From Silene conica (taxonomy: Eukaryota > Streptophyta > Magnoliopsida > Caryophyllales > Caryophyllaceae), in assembly GCA_029255685.2 (NCBI GenBank), contig CM055313.2:71588641-71652640 (forward strand): 64,000 bases of DNA, given 5' to 3'. The translations under genes were made by a program, and so were the position numbers. Position 1 is the stretch's first letter. The number at the start of each line of letters is the position of its first letter. The notes beneath the pieces are model-generated. The model had not been told where the DNA came from. It did no database searches and worked only from the letters and a program-made list of their open reading frames with translations. This document shows positions 36,860 through 47,900 of this stretch, one piece after another.

Positions 36860-37470
36860 CAGCAGCCCACAATCCTACTGCTCTACTGCCCTTACAGCAG
36901 CCAAAAACGAGACAACAGCACTGCCCTCGCCTACCTACTGTCAGCAATGCTCATAAAGCCAAACCAATCGAACAGCCAGACCCTCACCTCTGCTGCTAAT
37001 TATTATCAGCAAATCCTATTCCTATTATTATCAGCTAATTATTATCAACCAATTATTATCATCAAACCTACTGCTCTACTGCCAGGGCAGCAGCCAAAAA
37101 CGAGACAACAACACTGCCCTCGCCTACCTACTGTCAGCAATGCTCATAAAGCCAAACCAATCGAACAGCCAGACCCTCACCTCTGCTGCTAATTATTATC
37201 AGCAATCCTATTCCTATTATTATCAGCTAATTATTATCAACCAATTATTATCATCAAACCTACTGCTCTACTGCCCTTACAGCAGCCAAAAACGAGACAA
37301 CAACACTGCCCTCGCCTACCTACTGTCAGCGATGCTCATAAAGCCAAACCAATCGAACAGCCAGACCCTCACCTCTGCTGCTAATTATTATCAACAAATC
37401 CCATTCCTATTATTATTAGCTAATTATTATCAACCAATTATTATCATCAAACCTTATGATGATCAACTAA
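36860..37470. repeat. 193-bp tandem repeat in CACTA 5' region
   Basis: About three units. CCCTCGCCTACCTACTGTC occurs at 36923, 37117 and 37309, giving periods of 194 and 192 bp. Each unit also holds AACGAGACAACA and several TAATTATTATCA motifs. It sits between the TNP2 gene and the right terminus. Open frames over it reflect the repeat. Confidence 0.9.
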
Positions 37471-38039
37471 TTATTATCAGCAAATCCTATTCCTATTCCT
37501 CATGGTAACATAATAACATGGATATTTCGTTCCTTATATTGCATATATGCTAGCCGTTGTATATTTACTACCATAGATAAGTAGATTCTATCAATGTATA
37601 TGTAGCCTTGTAATCATCAAGTAACACACAACTGATTAATATAATTCATGAATATTTTCTACCAATATCATCGTCTAATATAACAATAAATTTAATTAAG
37701 ATTATAAACAACAAAGATTAATTTAACCCAAAAACAAACAATAAGAATAAAATTAGCAGTTAGAAATTAGGAAAAAAGGTGGAAAAGAAATACCTGCTAG
37801 CGGTGATTAACGACGGTAAGCGCGTGTTGTGGTGGACGCCGGAGGCCAACGGTCGTGGGAGGACGCCGAAGGGAGATGTTATTGATGCGACGGTCGTGGT
37901 GGACAGTCGGAGGGAGGTTTGGTTTTTAGGGCTTTCAGAATTGGGGGAGGGTTTTTTATAATAGTCGTTTTCAGAATTATAGGGGTTTAAGGATTATAGT
38001 CGTAATTGAATTAGGGGTTAAGTGTTTTTTGTTTGGTAT

Positions 38040-38322
38040 AATTCTATTTGCTACTGATATGTAGTCGGAGTGGTGGTAGGAAAATCGACATTAGCGACTG
38101 ACAAAGTAGTGGTAGGAAAATCAGTCACTATTTTAGTTTTGCAACCACAAGTCAGTCGGAAATATAGTTGGAAACAACCCGCGCAAACAAAATTTTGATC
38201 CCGCGAAACAAATAACTGGAATCGGTCGCAAAGGGTATGGAATCGGTCGCAAAGTTTTTTTCCCAACTGCTCTGTAGTCGGTCGCAAATGCTCGGTCGGA
38301 AAAAGGCCATTTTTTAGTAGTG
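38040..38322. repeat. CACTA right subterminal repeats
   Basis: Repeated GTCGGA, GTCGCAA and TCGGTCGCAAA motifs in both orientations within 280 bp of the right end, matching the left subterminal set. The terminus is GGCCATTTTTTAGTAGTG. Confidence 0.85.
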
Positions 38323-38325
38323 TCG

Positions 38326-39590
38326 ATAATTATAATTGACACGGTCGTTTTTAACGATCTAAACTAATATGCATGTTTATGGCAATTTGGCTATGCATGC
38401 AAACATATAAATAGTGCAAAAATAAAGCAATAAAGCAATAAAATCCTAGTATGGCCTTCCTAGTAATAGAAAAAACTAATAATTATTACAAATTCGGAAT
38501 CCAACTCCATGGTCCCTTGAATACTTCATAGGCACGCCATCCAAGAAAACACCGTCTTGTCGGAACTCCTTTCCGTATGGCACCGTCTTTTGGATCTCCG
38601 GAATTACAATAAAATAATACAACTACTCTATTGTAAAACTGAAAATTAAATTTAAATTACAAACCCGTGATACGAGATCACATAAATTACAACCGAATCA
38701 ATATCCCCTTTCATTACGGGTAATATTGATTAAAACTAAGGCCATACTAAGAAAATTACATAATTCCAAATTATATAAAAACATTCAAATATGACATTCA
38801 TAAAATTGCAATAATAAAATATCTTTGCACATGCTCAATTAATAATGCCAAATCGCCTTATGGGAGCAAATATCTCATATTTGTTTACGGTCTTTACGGA
38901 TATGCGCGACTTTAACTATTAAAATCATCAAAATTACATAAATCTCATTTATGTCCAAGCTAATCATCCTAACATACTTTAGGAATCAATGTTTAGTCTC
39001 TACTAATGTTTGATCATGATTTAACTTGATTCTGCATTATTGTTCATAAATTACTTGTATTTTCGGGAAAAATAAACAAACTATGGCCAAATGAGTCAAT
39101 AAAAATTCGAAATTTAAAATTCAAAAATTTTAAACTTTCTGGAAATTTTATAAAAATTCAGAAATTATTAAAATGGTCTTATGCAAATATTTATAGTTTA
39201 TTTCTTAAATAAATCGTATAGTAGGCGTTTTTATGGTTAAAAATCCGATTTAAATTATAAAAACTTGTAATAAAATGCTATAAATTTTTAGTCATCCTAA
39301 AATATATATTAGAATCTGAAAATGACCAAAAATTACAGACCATACTCGAATTTTTATTTTTACGACTCATAAATTACGATTATTAGCTAATTAACTCATA
39401 AAAATTAATAATCATAAAAACAGAAACCTTTTGATATCCAAATTTTATATCTGATGTTCCTAATATATAAGACATCTATGGGTAAAATTTTATGCCATAA
39501 TATTAAGATTAACTATTTTTAACACAATAAGTCATTATTTAGCCGATTTTAACTATTAAAATCACAAAACATGCATCACTTGAGAATAAA
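38326..39590 (-). other. Gag-only element leader, distal part
   Basis: Leader sequence continuing from 28632 on the other side of the CACTA insertion. AT-rich, with no gene recognised. I could not find a clear primer-binding site. Confidence 0.55.
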
Positions 39591-39599
39591 TTCTCAAAA

Positions 39600-40497
39600 A
39601 TTATATACATTCTGTAATTTTTTGACCGGATAGATAATTTTTTTTACCTTTTTACACAAACTTAGATACATTTTTTTTACGGAGTAAATACTTTTTTTTT
39701 TTTTTACCTTTTTACGTAAACCTATGTACATTTTCTTGACGGAGTAGATACATTTTTTTTACTTTCTTACGTAAACCAAGATACATTTTTTGACGGAGTA
39801 TATACATTTTTTACATAAACCTAGATACATTTTTTGAAGGAGTAGATACATTTTTGTTTTTACTTTTTTTACATAAACCTAGATACATTTTTTGAAGTAG
39901 TAGATACATTTTTTTTTACTTTTTTTACGTAGACCTAGATACATTTTTTGACGAAGTAGATACAATTTTTTTTTACTTTTTTTACATAAACCTAGATATA
40001 TTTTTTGAAGGAGTAGATACATTTTTTTTTTTACTTTTTTACATAAACCTAGATACATTTTTTGACGGACTAGATATATTTCTTTTTTTTTTTACTTTTT
40101 TACATAAACCTAGATACATTTTTTAACGGATTAGATACATTTTTTTACTTAAATCTAAATTCATTTTTTGACGGAATAAATACATTTTTTTTTACTTTTT
40201 TACATAAACCTAGATACATTTTTTGACGGGTAGATACATTTTTTTACTTAAACCTAGATACATTTTTTTACTTAAACCTAGATACACTTTTTGACGGGTA
40301 GATACATTTTTTTTAATTTTGAACATAAACCTAGATACAGTTTTGGACGGGGTAGATACATTTTTTTTTACTTCAACCTAGATACATTTTTTGACGAGCT
40401 AGATACATTTTTTTAATATTTTTTACATAAACCTAGTTACATTTTTTGACGGAGTAGATATATTTTTTTAAATTAAACCTAGATACATTTTTTGACG
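39600..40497. repeat. T-rich minisatellite beside LTR
   Basis: About 900 bp of imperfect units of roughly 55-65 bp, built from AACCTAGATACATTTTTTGA, CGGAGTAGATACA and long T runs. It directly abuts the 5' LTR sequence of the gag-only element at 40498, where primer-binding and leader sequence would be expected. Confidence 0.9.
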
Positions 40498-41509
40498 GAA
40501 TTAGTATACTAGAAATAATAATAATATTACCCTTAATATTATTAGTATAGGAAATAATTTACTTATCTTAGAAAACTAATTTTCTTAGTATTACTAGCAT
40601 GAATGAGGTTGTAGTATGAAAATGAGTGTAAGCATCAACCAAGAACTAGTCTTTAGAATGGAATGTGTAGTGTGTATTTAAAGAGCAAAAATGAGCTTGT
40701 TGCTCACTTCTTGGCCGACTCTCACAAGCCACAATGGCCTATGCATGCCTCTCTTTTACTTACACAAAGGCAAGAATATGCCTTACACATTCCTTACACT
40801 CTTACACACCTGGCATATTTATCACTTACACACACAATCATTTTGCACACACAACCTCCACATACACTCAATACTACACGGCTGAAATGAGGTTCAAAAT
40901 GGACCCATTTTATCTTTGTCAGTTGTGTTAATTTGTAACATGTCACATATGTTCCATAACACATGACCCAATTTGTTAATTATGCAATTTTAACTATTAA
41001 AATCCATAAGTTACAAATTTATTACATTTAAATAATTATACTAACAATTCGAAATTATTATTGTATAAAAAATGTAATATCATAATTTTAATTACAACTC
41101 TTTGTAATTTTATGATCAACCGTGTTCATTCTCAATTTAATCGTTTCCCAAACGAATAAATAAAAACCGAGTAATAAAACGATTTTATTACTTTGACTAT
41201 TATTATTATAATCCCATTATAAAATATTCGTCATGTAAAATTATTTCCAAATTTCCAGTTATTAATTAATTCGTATCCAATACGATATTAATTAATTATT
41301 CCATTGAGACGGAATTCCCTAAAGATATGACCTTAAGGGATCAACTGATCACCACCATCATATGACGATAATGTCAAACTCTAGACAGCCAATCATTATC
41401 GGTAAATGTTGATCAGTCGACTTTAAAAGAGTAACACTCCCAATTGTGTTTCATTCAAATGAGTTTTAATTACGTCAACACACTATTGTCGAGGACACTT
41501 CCTCCAACA
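40498..41509 (-). repeat. 5' LTR sequence of gag-only element
   Basis: 1012 bp aligning without gaps to 14966-15862 plus 23949-24063, with about seven differences by eye. On the minus strand it starts TGTTGGAGGAAG at 41509, next to the GATCC duplication. Confidence 0.9.
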
Positions 41510-42163
41510 GATCCATAGGGAGGTTAAGGTCAAGTACTAGTCGGTTTCAAATTGCAAGTTTACGCAAAACAAGAATGGGGTAGAAAGTCAACTAAACATC
41601 TAAACATAAATTAACTATGACTGCTAAAGTAAGGAAGAAAACAAGTAATAGAAAAAAGATAAAAGTAATAAAGAAAGGCCAAGGGTACAACTCAACCACC
41701 AACAATTCCTAATTCACCGCTTAGTTTCGTTAGCTAGTTATCAAGGGTAAACAAATTTGGTGGAAACGCCTCTAGGTCGCCTATTAACTCCCTCCCGGGC
41801 TCATAATAGGATACTAGTAATACCAAGTCAACTCCCTCCCGGGCTCATGACTCGGTTTCCCCGACTCAAGACTCAAGGCTTGCCAAAATGGGCCCATTCC
41901 GCTCATCTCTCACCAAGGTCAAGAGCTTAAGCCTGCGGTAATCCTCGATCATCCCGACCCTTCTCCCGAAGGTGAATTTCAAACCGATAAACAAAAGCAC
42001 CCTACTTGGGTTCTCCCTCCCGGGCTCAACCCAAGTTGACAAAGGGACTAACAGGGGTAGTCAAATCCCGACCTAACCAACTCTCGTTGGTGTACAAGGG
42101 ACAAAACCGACTATTTTCCCAAATAGAACACAACTAAAAAACTTTTGTTTAAACCGACAAATT
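41510..42163 (-). mobile_element. Old LTR-like sequence, piece 2 of 3
   Basis: Continues from 14683 (shared GATCC) and resumes at 50800 (shared AAATT) after Copia copy 2. It contains three CTCCCTCCCGGGCTC motifs (about 41790-42020). No coding sequence. Lineage assignment as Athila/Tat-like LTR is tentative. Confidence 0.45.
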
Positions 42164-43161
42164 TGTTGGGGCTGGTGTCCTTGACAATTAAGTACAATGA
42201 CTTATTAAATCTCTTTAAGGATCACAAGGGCATACTTCTGTATTATTACCAGTTGATCCACGTTTATCAATAACGGTTGGCTTGCTAGATAAGTTTGACG
42301 TTATTGTCATACGGATGGCGGTGGTCAACTGGTCCCTATACGTCACACCTATAGGACACGTTTGAGAGATGTGAAGGTATGAAAATACAGTCACATTTTG
42401 CCGGATATGACTAAACGGTTAGTCAGAGGTATTGACTATTAAATTAGTCAATAAGATGTTGAGATTATTATTTAATACGGATTAAATAATTTTAGCTAAT
42501 ACGGATTACATGATTAATTCGTAAATTAAATATAAACGGTTATATTTAATTAAAATATTGTATTCGCGTATTAATATAAACAGTTATATTAATTTGGGTA
42601 ATTATACAATATCGTATTTTGTCAGACCATTATTAATATATCGACTATATTAATATCTGATAACATGTTACGATTTATAATTAAAAATACCGCGAACAAC
42701 TTAAAGCTAAATGGGTCGAATCACGAACCAGAATAAGGTAAGAGTGGAAAGCCCACTCCTACCCTACTTAGGGTATTTCGGCCGAAACAACTACATAAGG
42801 AGGTGGACTCTCCTTATGTCAGTTACTCTTGTTGCACTGTAAAATAATCTCAGGGTAAAATTAGGGTTTGAGAGCATTCTTCTCCCAAAACCTCAGATCT
42901 CACATCTAAAACCTCAAGGGCTCTCCCTATATTGCAAGGCAATTGGAGAGGATTTCTAACACACGCGGCCACGTCTCAAACTAAGTCTTGGGTGCAAGTT
43001 ATAGGAGGGAATTTGCATTAATTCCTGTTCTTAGGCCTTTTGCGCGAGGACTAAAGGTTGTACTTCTTTTCTCATGTTTTTAATCTTATGACGATATTCA
43101 CAATTGCATATTTCATTATAATCCTGCAAATTTAGGGTGAATACGCGTTTTATTCCCCACA
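42164..43161 (+). repeat. 5' LTR, Copia copy 2 (short form)
   Basis: TGTTGGGGCTGG..TTCCCCACA, 998 bp. It matches the last 997 bp of the copy 1 LTR except for a diverged stretch around 42700-42830, which includes the region of the copy 1 TATA-like motif. Confidence 0.93.
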
Positions 43162-44907
43162 AGTGGTATCAGAGCCTTAGGCCATGAAAATTTTACAATT
43201 GTGTCTTTCATAAGTTTTAAAAATTTTGAAAACCGTACACTGTGCTTAGGCACTCGATCGAGTACCAGTTGCACTCGATCGAGTGCCCTCGTACCAGGCC
43301 CGTGCGTGTGATTTTTGTGAGAAATCGATCTTGTTTTTCGATTATAATTTGCATATTGTTAATTAATCGATATTTTTAGCAATATGTGAATCTTTTGTTG
43401 TTGTTTATTTATGATTTACACGTTTTAAATCCATGTTATAAACCCGTTTTAATTTAAAAGTGCAGCGATTTGCAGTTTTTACGAGCCACTCGATCGAGCC
43501 CTGCTGCACTCGATCGAGTGACCCTGACACTCGATCGAGTGCCCCTGTTACTCGATCGAGTGCTCTCGTTTCGGGGTGTTTATTTTCGAAAATAACTTGT
43601 TTCTTATTTTCACATGGCTTAAAATAATATACTGTATACGGAAATAGTATATTATTTAGTGAAACGGTTCACCCTCGTTTGATACATATTGTTTTAAAAC
43701 AGTTTAAAATAATGGATTATATGTTTATTAAAATTGGTGATTAAAGCGGTATAGTCACATAATTTTAATCTTAAAAGGTGGTTTGGTATAAATTTATTAA
43801 TCATAATAACAGTATTATGTCATGTATAAATTTTATTTAGTTGATGCATTTTATTTATCGTCTTGTGAATGCCTTGAATGCTTTCAATAACGTATTTAAT
43901 TTTTGCAAACGGTTGTAACTTAGTGTGGCCTTAGAAGATTCTGTTACCGTAATGATGGGACACGATCTTGCTTGTAATTTTGAGATCTTGAATCTCCGTT
44001 TTGGGTTTTTGCCATGTAATTACTTTTGTATTTAAATTAGAATGTATCTAGGATTACTTTTGTAATTTAAATTAGTAATTTTGTGAAGACCAAAGACAAG
44101 ACGGAGACCGGATGCTCACTCCCGCTGCAAGGACCAAGATAGAACATCAAGACAAGCTTCTAGGGTCCAACGGTGGATTCCAAGTTGTTTTATGTTTATT
44201 TTGGTAGGATAGGCCACACTAGGACTTTTATTTACGTTTATTGCATTTATCTTTACGCTTTCATCGATAATAGCTTGCATCATATTCCGCCTAAAAACCA
44301 AACCACCTATATCATGCCTGAAAACTGACTCATGTAGAGGTCTCGCGTTAGTTTTCTGTGACAATACAGATGTCACATGTCATTTAAAAGCCATCACTTT
44401 ATTTAATTCATTCACGCAAATGCTAGTTTTTAGTTCACTTAAATATGGATAAATAAGAGTTGATGGGGTCTTCCTCGTATAACCAAAAATTGAGACTAGT
44501 CTTTATAAATCAGCCTCCAATGAATCCCTTCTTCGTCGGTAGGCATAATATGACCCCTTCTACGTCGGGTAAGTGGGAACAGATGATTTATTTTATCTCA
44601 ACATCATGGTCACTCGATAATATTCCAGTGACTGAGATGGACTAATAGATAGGATTTACGGAAATCTATCGACCAAGAGTTCCAACGATTGGAATTAGCC
44701 AAACTGTGGGCTTATCAATATACGGAAATTGAGTCTTGGGATCGTTTATATAATTCTTGAGGGAGATCAATTATATAAATGCATGAGTCTACGAGTTTAA
44801 ATTCAATTTAATATAGACTTAAATCACAACAATAAGTTGCTTATATGGTTTTGTTTTATCTTCTTTTCAGTGTAGAACACGTTCATTAAAACTGCTGTAA
44901 AACTAAA
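43162..44907 (+). other. Copia copy 2 leader with PBS
   Basis: TGGTATCAGAGC at 43164-43175 is the primer-binding site (initiator Met tRNA). The leader then carries the palindromic array and, from about 43600, runs nearly identical to copy 1 up to the gag ATG. Confidence 0.88.
43251..43562. repeat. CACTCGATCGAGTG palindrome array
   Basis: Six copies start at 43251, 43272, 43487, 43507, 43528 and 43549, one pair and one run of four, with steps of 20-21 bp. The 14-mer is a perfect palindrome. It holds the same place in the leader as the GGTCGGTCGACC array of copy 1. Confidence 0.95.
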
Positions 44908-47900
44908 ATGGCTGGTGAAGACCCAATGCCAAGTGCCAAGCTAGCACGTGAATCCTGGCTAAAAGCCTTCATGGACTCCATGAATCAGTCAACTAGACTG
45001 AGGAATGATGGGTCAAACTTCTCTGACTGGGAGGCAGCACTACGGAATGCTGCCATTGCTGACGAAAAGCTTAAGTTTTTAACTGAGCCCATTCCGGCAC
45101 ACCCAGGAACTGGAGCTAGAGCCAACGATGTTCGCGCTCATAGCGACTTCGTCATGGAAGCGGGTGCGATAAAGAACGTACTCATCTATGCAATGGAATC
45201 TAATTTGCAAAGACGCTTCATAACCCATGGTGCAAACAAGATTTTCACCACGCTCACTAACGAATTCTCCAAGGCTCCGAGAATCGTTTCTTATGAGCAT
45301 ACCTGTCGCTTCTTTGAGGCGAAACTCCAGAAGGGCCAAGCTGTTAGCCCACATATTCTCAACATGATTGAGAATATCGAGAAACTGGAGACCCTAAACT
45401 GCAAGATCAGTGAGAACATCATCGTTGATCGCATGCTTCATTCGCTTCATGATGGGTTCGCCCTCTTTAGGGCCAACTACTACATGAACGACATGAAGAA
45501 GACTCCCCATGAGCTCCACTCCCTTCTCGTACAGACTGAGAAGGATCTAAAGTTGAGTGGGAGTCTAAAGCAGGATGTTCTCATGATCTCAAGTAAGGGA
45601 AAAGGTAAAGGGAAGGCTAAAGCTCAGGGCGACCTAGCGGTAGGTAGGCCCAGGTTCAAGAAACCAGGATTTGCTAAGAGTGGGCCTGGTGAGTCGAGTA
45701 ACTCACAAGGCAAGACAAAGAGCAAGGATACAAGCATGGAATGTCACCATTGCCACAAGACTGGGCATTGGAGGCGCTCATGCCCCGTGTATCGCGAGGA
45801 CATTAAAGCAGGCCGTGTTACTCCTGTTGGTATGTCTTCTTCTTCTTTTATTCACATGATTGAGATTAACCATGCAAGTTGCGGAACTTGGGTACTTGAT
45901 ACTGGTTGTGGTTCTCATCTATATAATCATGTGCAGGGCCTCCGAAACCAAGAACCCCTAATCAAGGGTGAGGTGGACCTGCGTGTCGGGAATGGAGCAC
46001 GTGTGGCTGCAGTCTCGAAGGGAACATACGTAATCCAGCTTCCAAGTGGATTCGAGTTATTTTTATATAACTGTTATTATGTTCCTAGTTTGTCCAAAAA
46101 CATTATTTCAGTTTCTGCACTTGACAAACTCGGCTTTTCATTTGTAATAGAGAATAATAGCTGTATTTTCTCCTTACACAATATGATTTATGGCAAGGCA
46201 GTTTCCATGAATGGAATTTATGTTTTAGATCAAACCACCGAGATATTACATGTGAATAATAAAAGAATAAAGGTAGGTGACAAAGATCAAACTTACCTAT
46301 GGCATTGTCGTATGGGACACATAAATGAGAAACGCGTAAAACAGCTCATACAGAATGGAGCTATTACGCCCTTTGATTTCGAATCATATGGCACGTGTGA
46401 ATCATGTCTCATCGGCAAAATGACTCGTATTTCCTTCAAAGGTGTTGGAATGCGCGTTGCCGACCTATTAGGACTCATACATACGGACGTATGTGGCCCT
46501 ATGTCGATCAACGCACGAGAAGGCTATAGGTATTTCATCACTTTCACGGATGATTTGAGTAGATATGGCTATGTCTACTTGATGAAACGTAAAAGTGAAT
46601 CCTTTGACAAGTTCAAAGAATACCTGAATCGGGTACAGAACCAGCTGGGTAGAAAGATTAAAGCACTACGCTCGGATCGTGGTGGTGAGTATCTTTCACG
46701 CGAGTTTGATCAACACCTAAAAGACTGTGGGATCGTGCTACAGTTGACTCCACCTGGAACACCACAATTAAATGGTGTGTCCGAACGGAGAAATCGAACT
46801 TTACTTGATATGGTTCGATCCATGATGAGTCACACCGTTGTGCCTGATTCATTGTGGGGCTATGCTCTTTTGTCGGCCGCTCTAATTCTTAACCGAAGTC
46901 CGTCTAAAGCTGTTGACAAGACTCCATTCGAGTTATGGAAGGGAACGGTCCCTAACTTGTCCTTTATTCGGGTTTGGGGCTGCGAGGCTTATGTCAAGTG
47001 GAGACACGAGGATAAGCTCGGCCCGCGATCGGTCAAGACATACTTTATAGGCTATCCAAAGGGAACGTTTGGTCATTACTTCTACTCGCCTACCGAACAA
47101 CGTGTTTTTGTTGCGGCTAGTGCGACGTTCTTAGAGAAAGAATTTCTCGAGAACAAGTCGAGTAATAGAACCTTCGAGTTATCGGAGGTTCAAGAACCAA
47201 CTACCGAGCAACCATTGGAGGAAACAGTTCCTTCACCCGAGGCTGCGGTAGATATCCCTGAGGAACCTAGGAGGTCAGGAAGAGTCTCTATTCCACCGGA
47301 CAGATACATTGGTATGGTCGAGGAACACGATACAGATGACGTCTTACTCCTAGAGGGTAATGAACCCACAACCTATAAAGGTGCCATGACCAGTTCTGAC
47401 TCAAAGCTATGGCTAGAAGCCATGCAATCCGAGATGGACTCCATGTATGAGAACAACGTGTGGAATCTTGTGGACCTACCTGCAAAGGTACGTCCCCTTC
47501 AATGCAAATGGCTTTACAAGATAAAGCATGCCGTGGAAGGACAACAAGATATCCATAAGGCTAGACTAGTTGCTAAAGGTTTCACCCAAGTGCCAGGCTT
47601 GCACTACGATGAGATCTTTGCACCCGTAGTCATGCTACGTTCCATTCGGATTATCTTAGCGATCGCCGCATTTCATGACTATGAAATATGGCAAATGGAC
47701 GTTAAAACCACCTTCTTAAACGGTTATTTGGAGGAAGATTTGTACATGGTACAACCCGAGGGTTTTATCGATCCAGCACATCCTAAGAAAGTTTGCAAAC
47801 TTAAGCGTTCCATCTATGGACTTAAGCAAGCATCGCGGAGTTGGAATCATCGCTTCGACCAAGTGATAAAAGAGAATGGGTTCATTCGATCAGTCGAGGA

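Larger units (their letters stand above)
28633..38322 (-). mobile_element. CACTA (En/Spm) DNA transposon
   Basis: Ends are CACTACGAAAA at 28633 and, reversed, CACTACTAAAAAATGG at 38322, with the 3-bp target duplication TCG on both sides (28630-28632 and 38323-38325). Length 9690 bp. Both ends carry subterminal arrays of TCCGACCG/GTCGCAA motifs, the type of site that TNPA-like proteins bind. Inside are a TNPD/TNP2-like gene (33492-36366) and a Transposase_24-type gene (29351-33212), both on the minus strand. It also holds a SUMO exon fragment and a 193-bp repeat. Since TNP2 is broken, it is probably non-autonomous now. Confidence 0.93.
14684..41509 (-). mobile_element. Gag-only (TR-GAG-like) LTR retrotransposon
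   Basis: GATCC flanks both ends (14679-14683 and 41510-41514). On the minus strand: 5' LTR sequence (41509-40498), a minisatellite and leader, gag (28018-27155), 3.1 kb of noncoding DNA, a polypurine tract (from 24064) and a 3' LTR (24063-14684). There is no pol. Such gag-only elements are known in plants as TR-GAG. Its PPT and LTR start (GACAAGTGGGAGAT then TGTTGGAG) match Copia copies 1 and 2, which suggests it used their enzymes. The shared 1012 bp of the two LTRs differ at about seven sites by eye, roughly 0.3-0.5 million years at common plant rates. Copia copy 1 and a CACTA element have inserted into it. Confidence 0.85.

Noticed and set aside
36684-37508. Repeated 122-134 aa plus-strand frames
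   Set aside because: By-product of the 193-bp tandem repeat; no domain, no conserved start.
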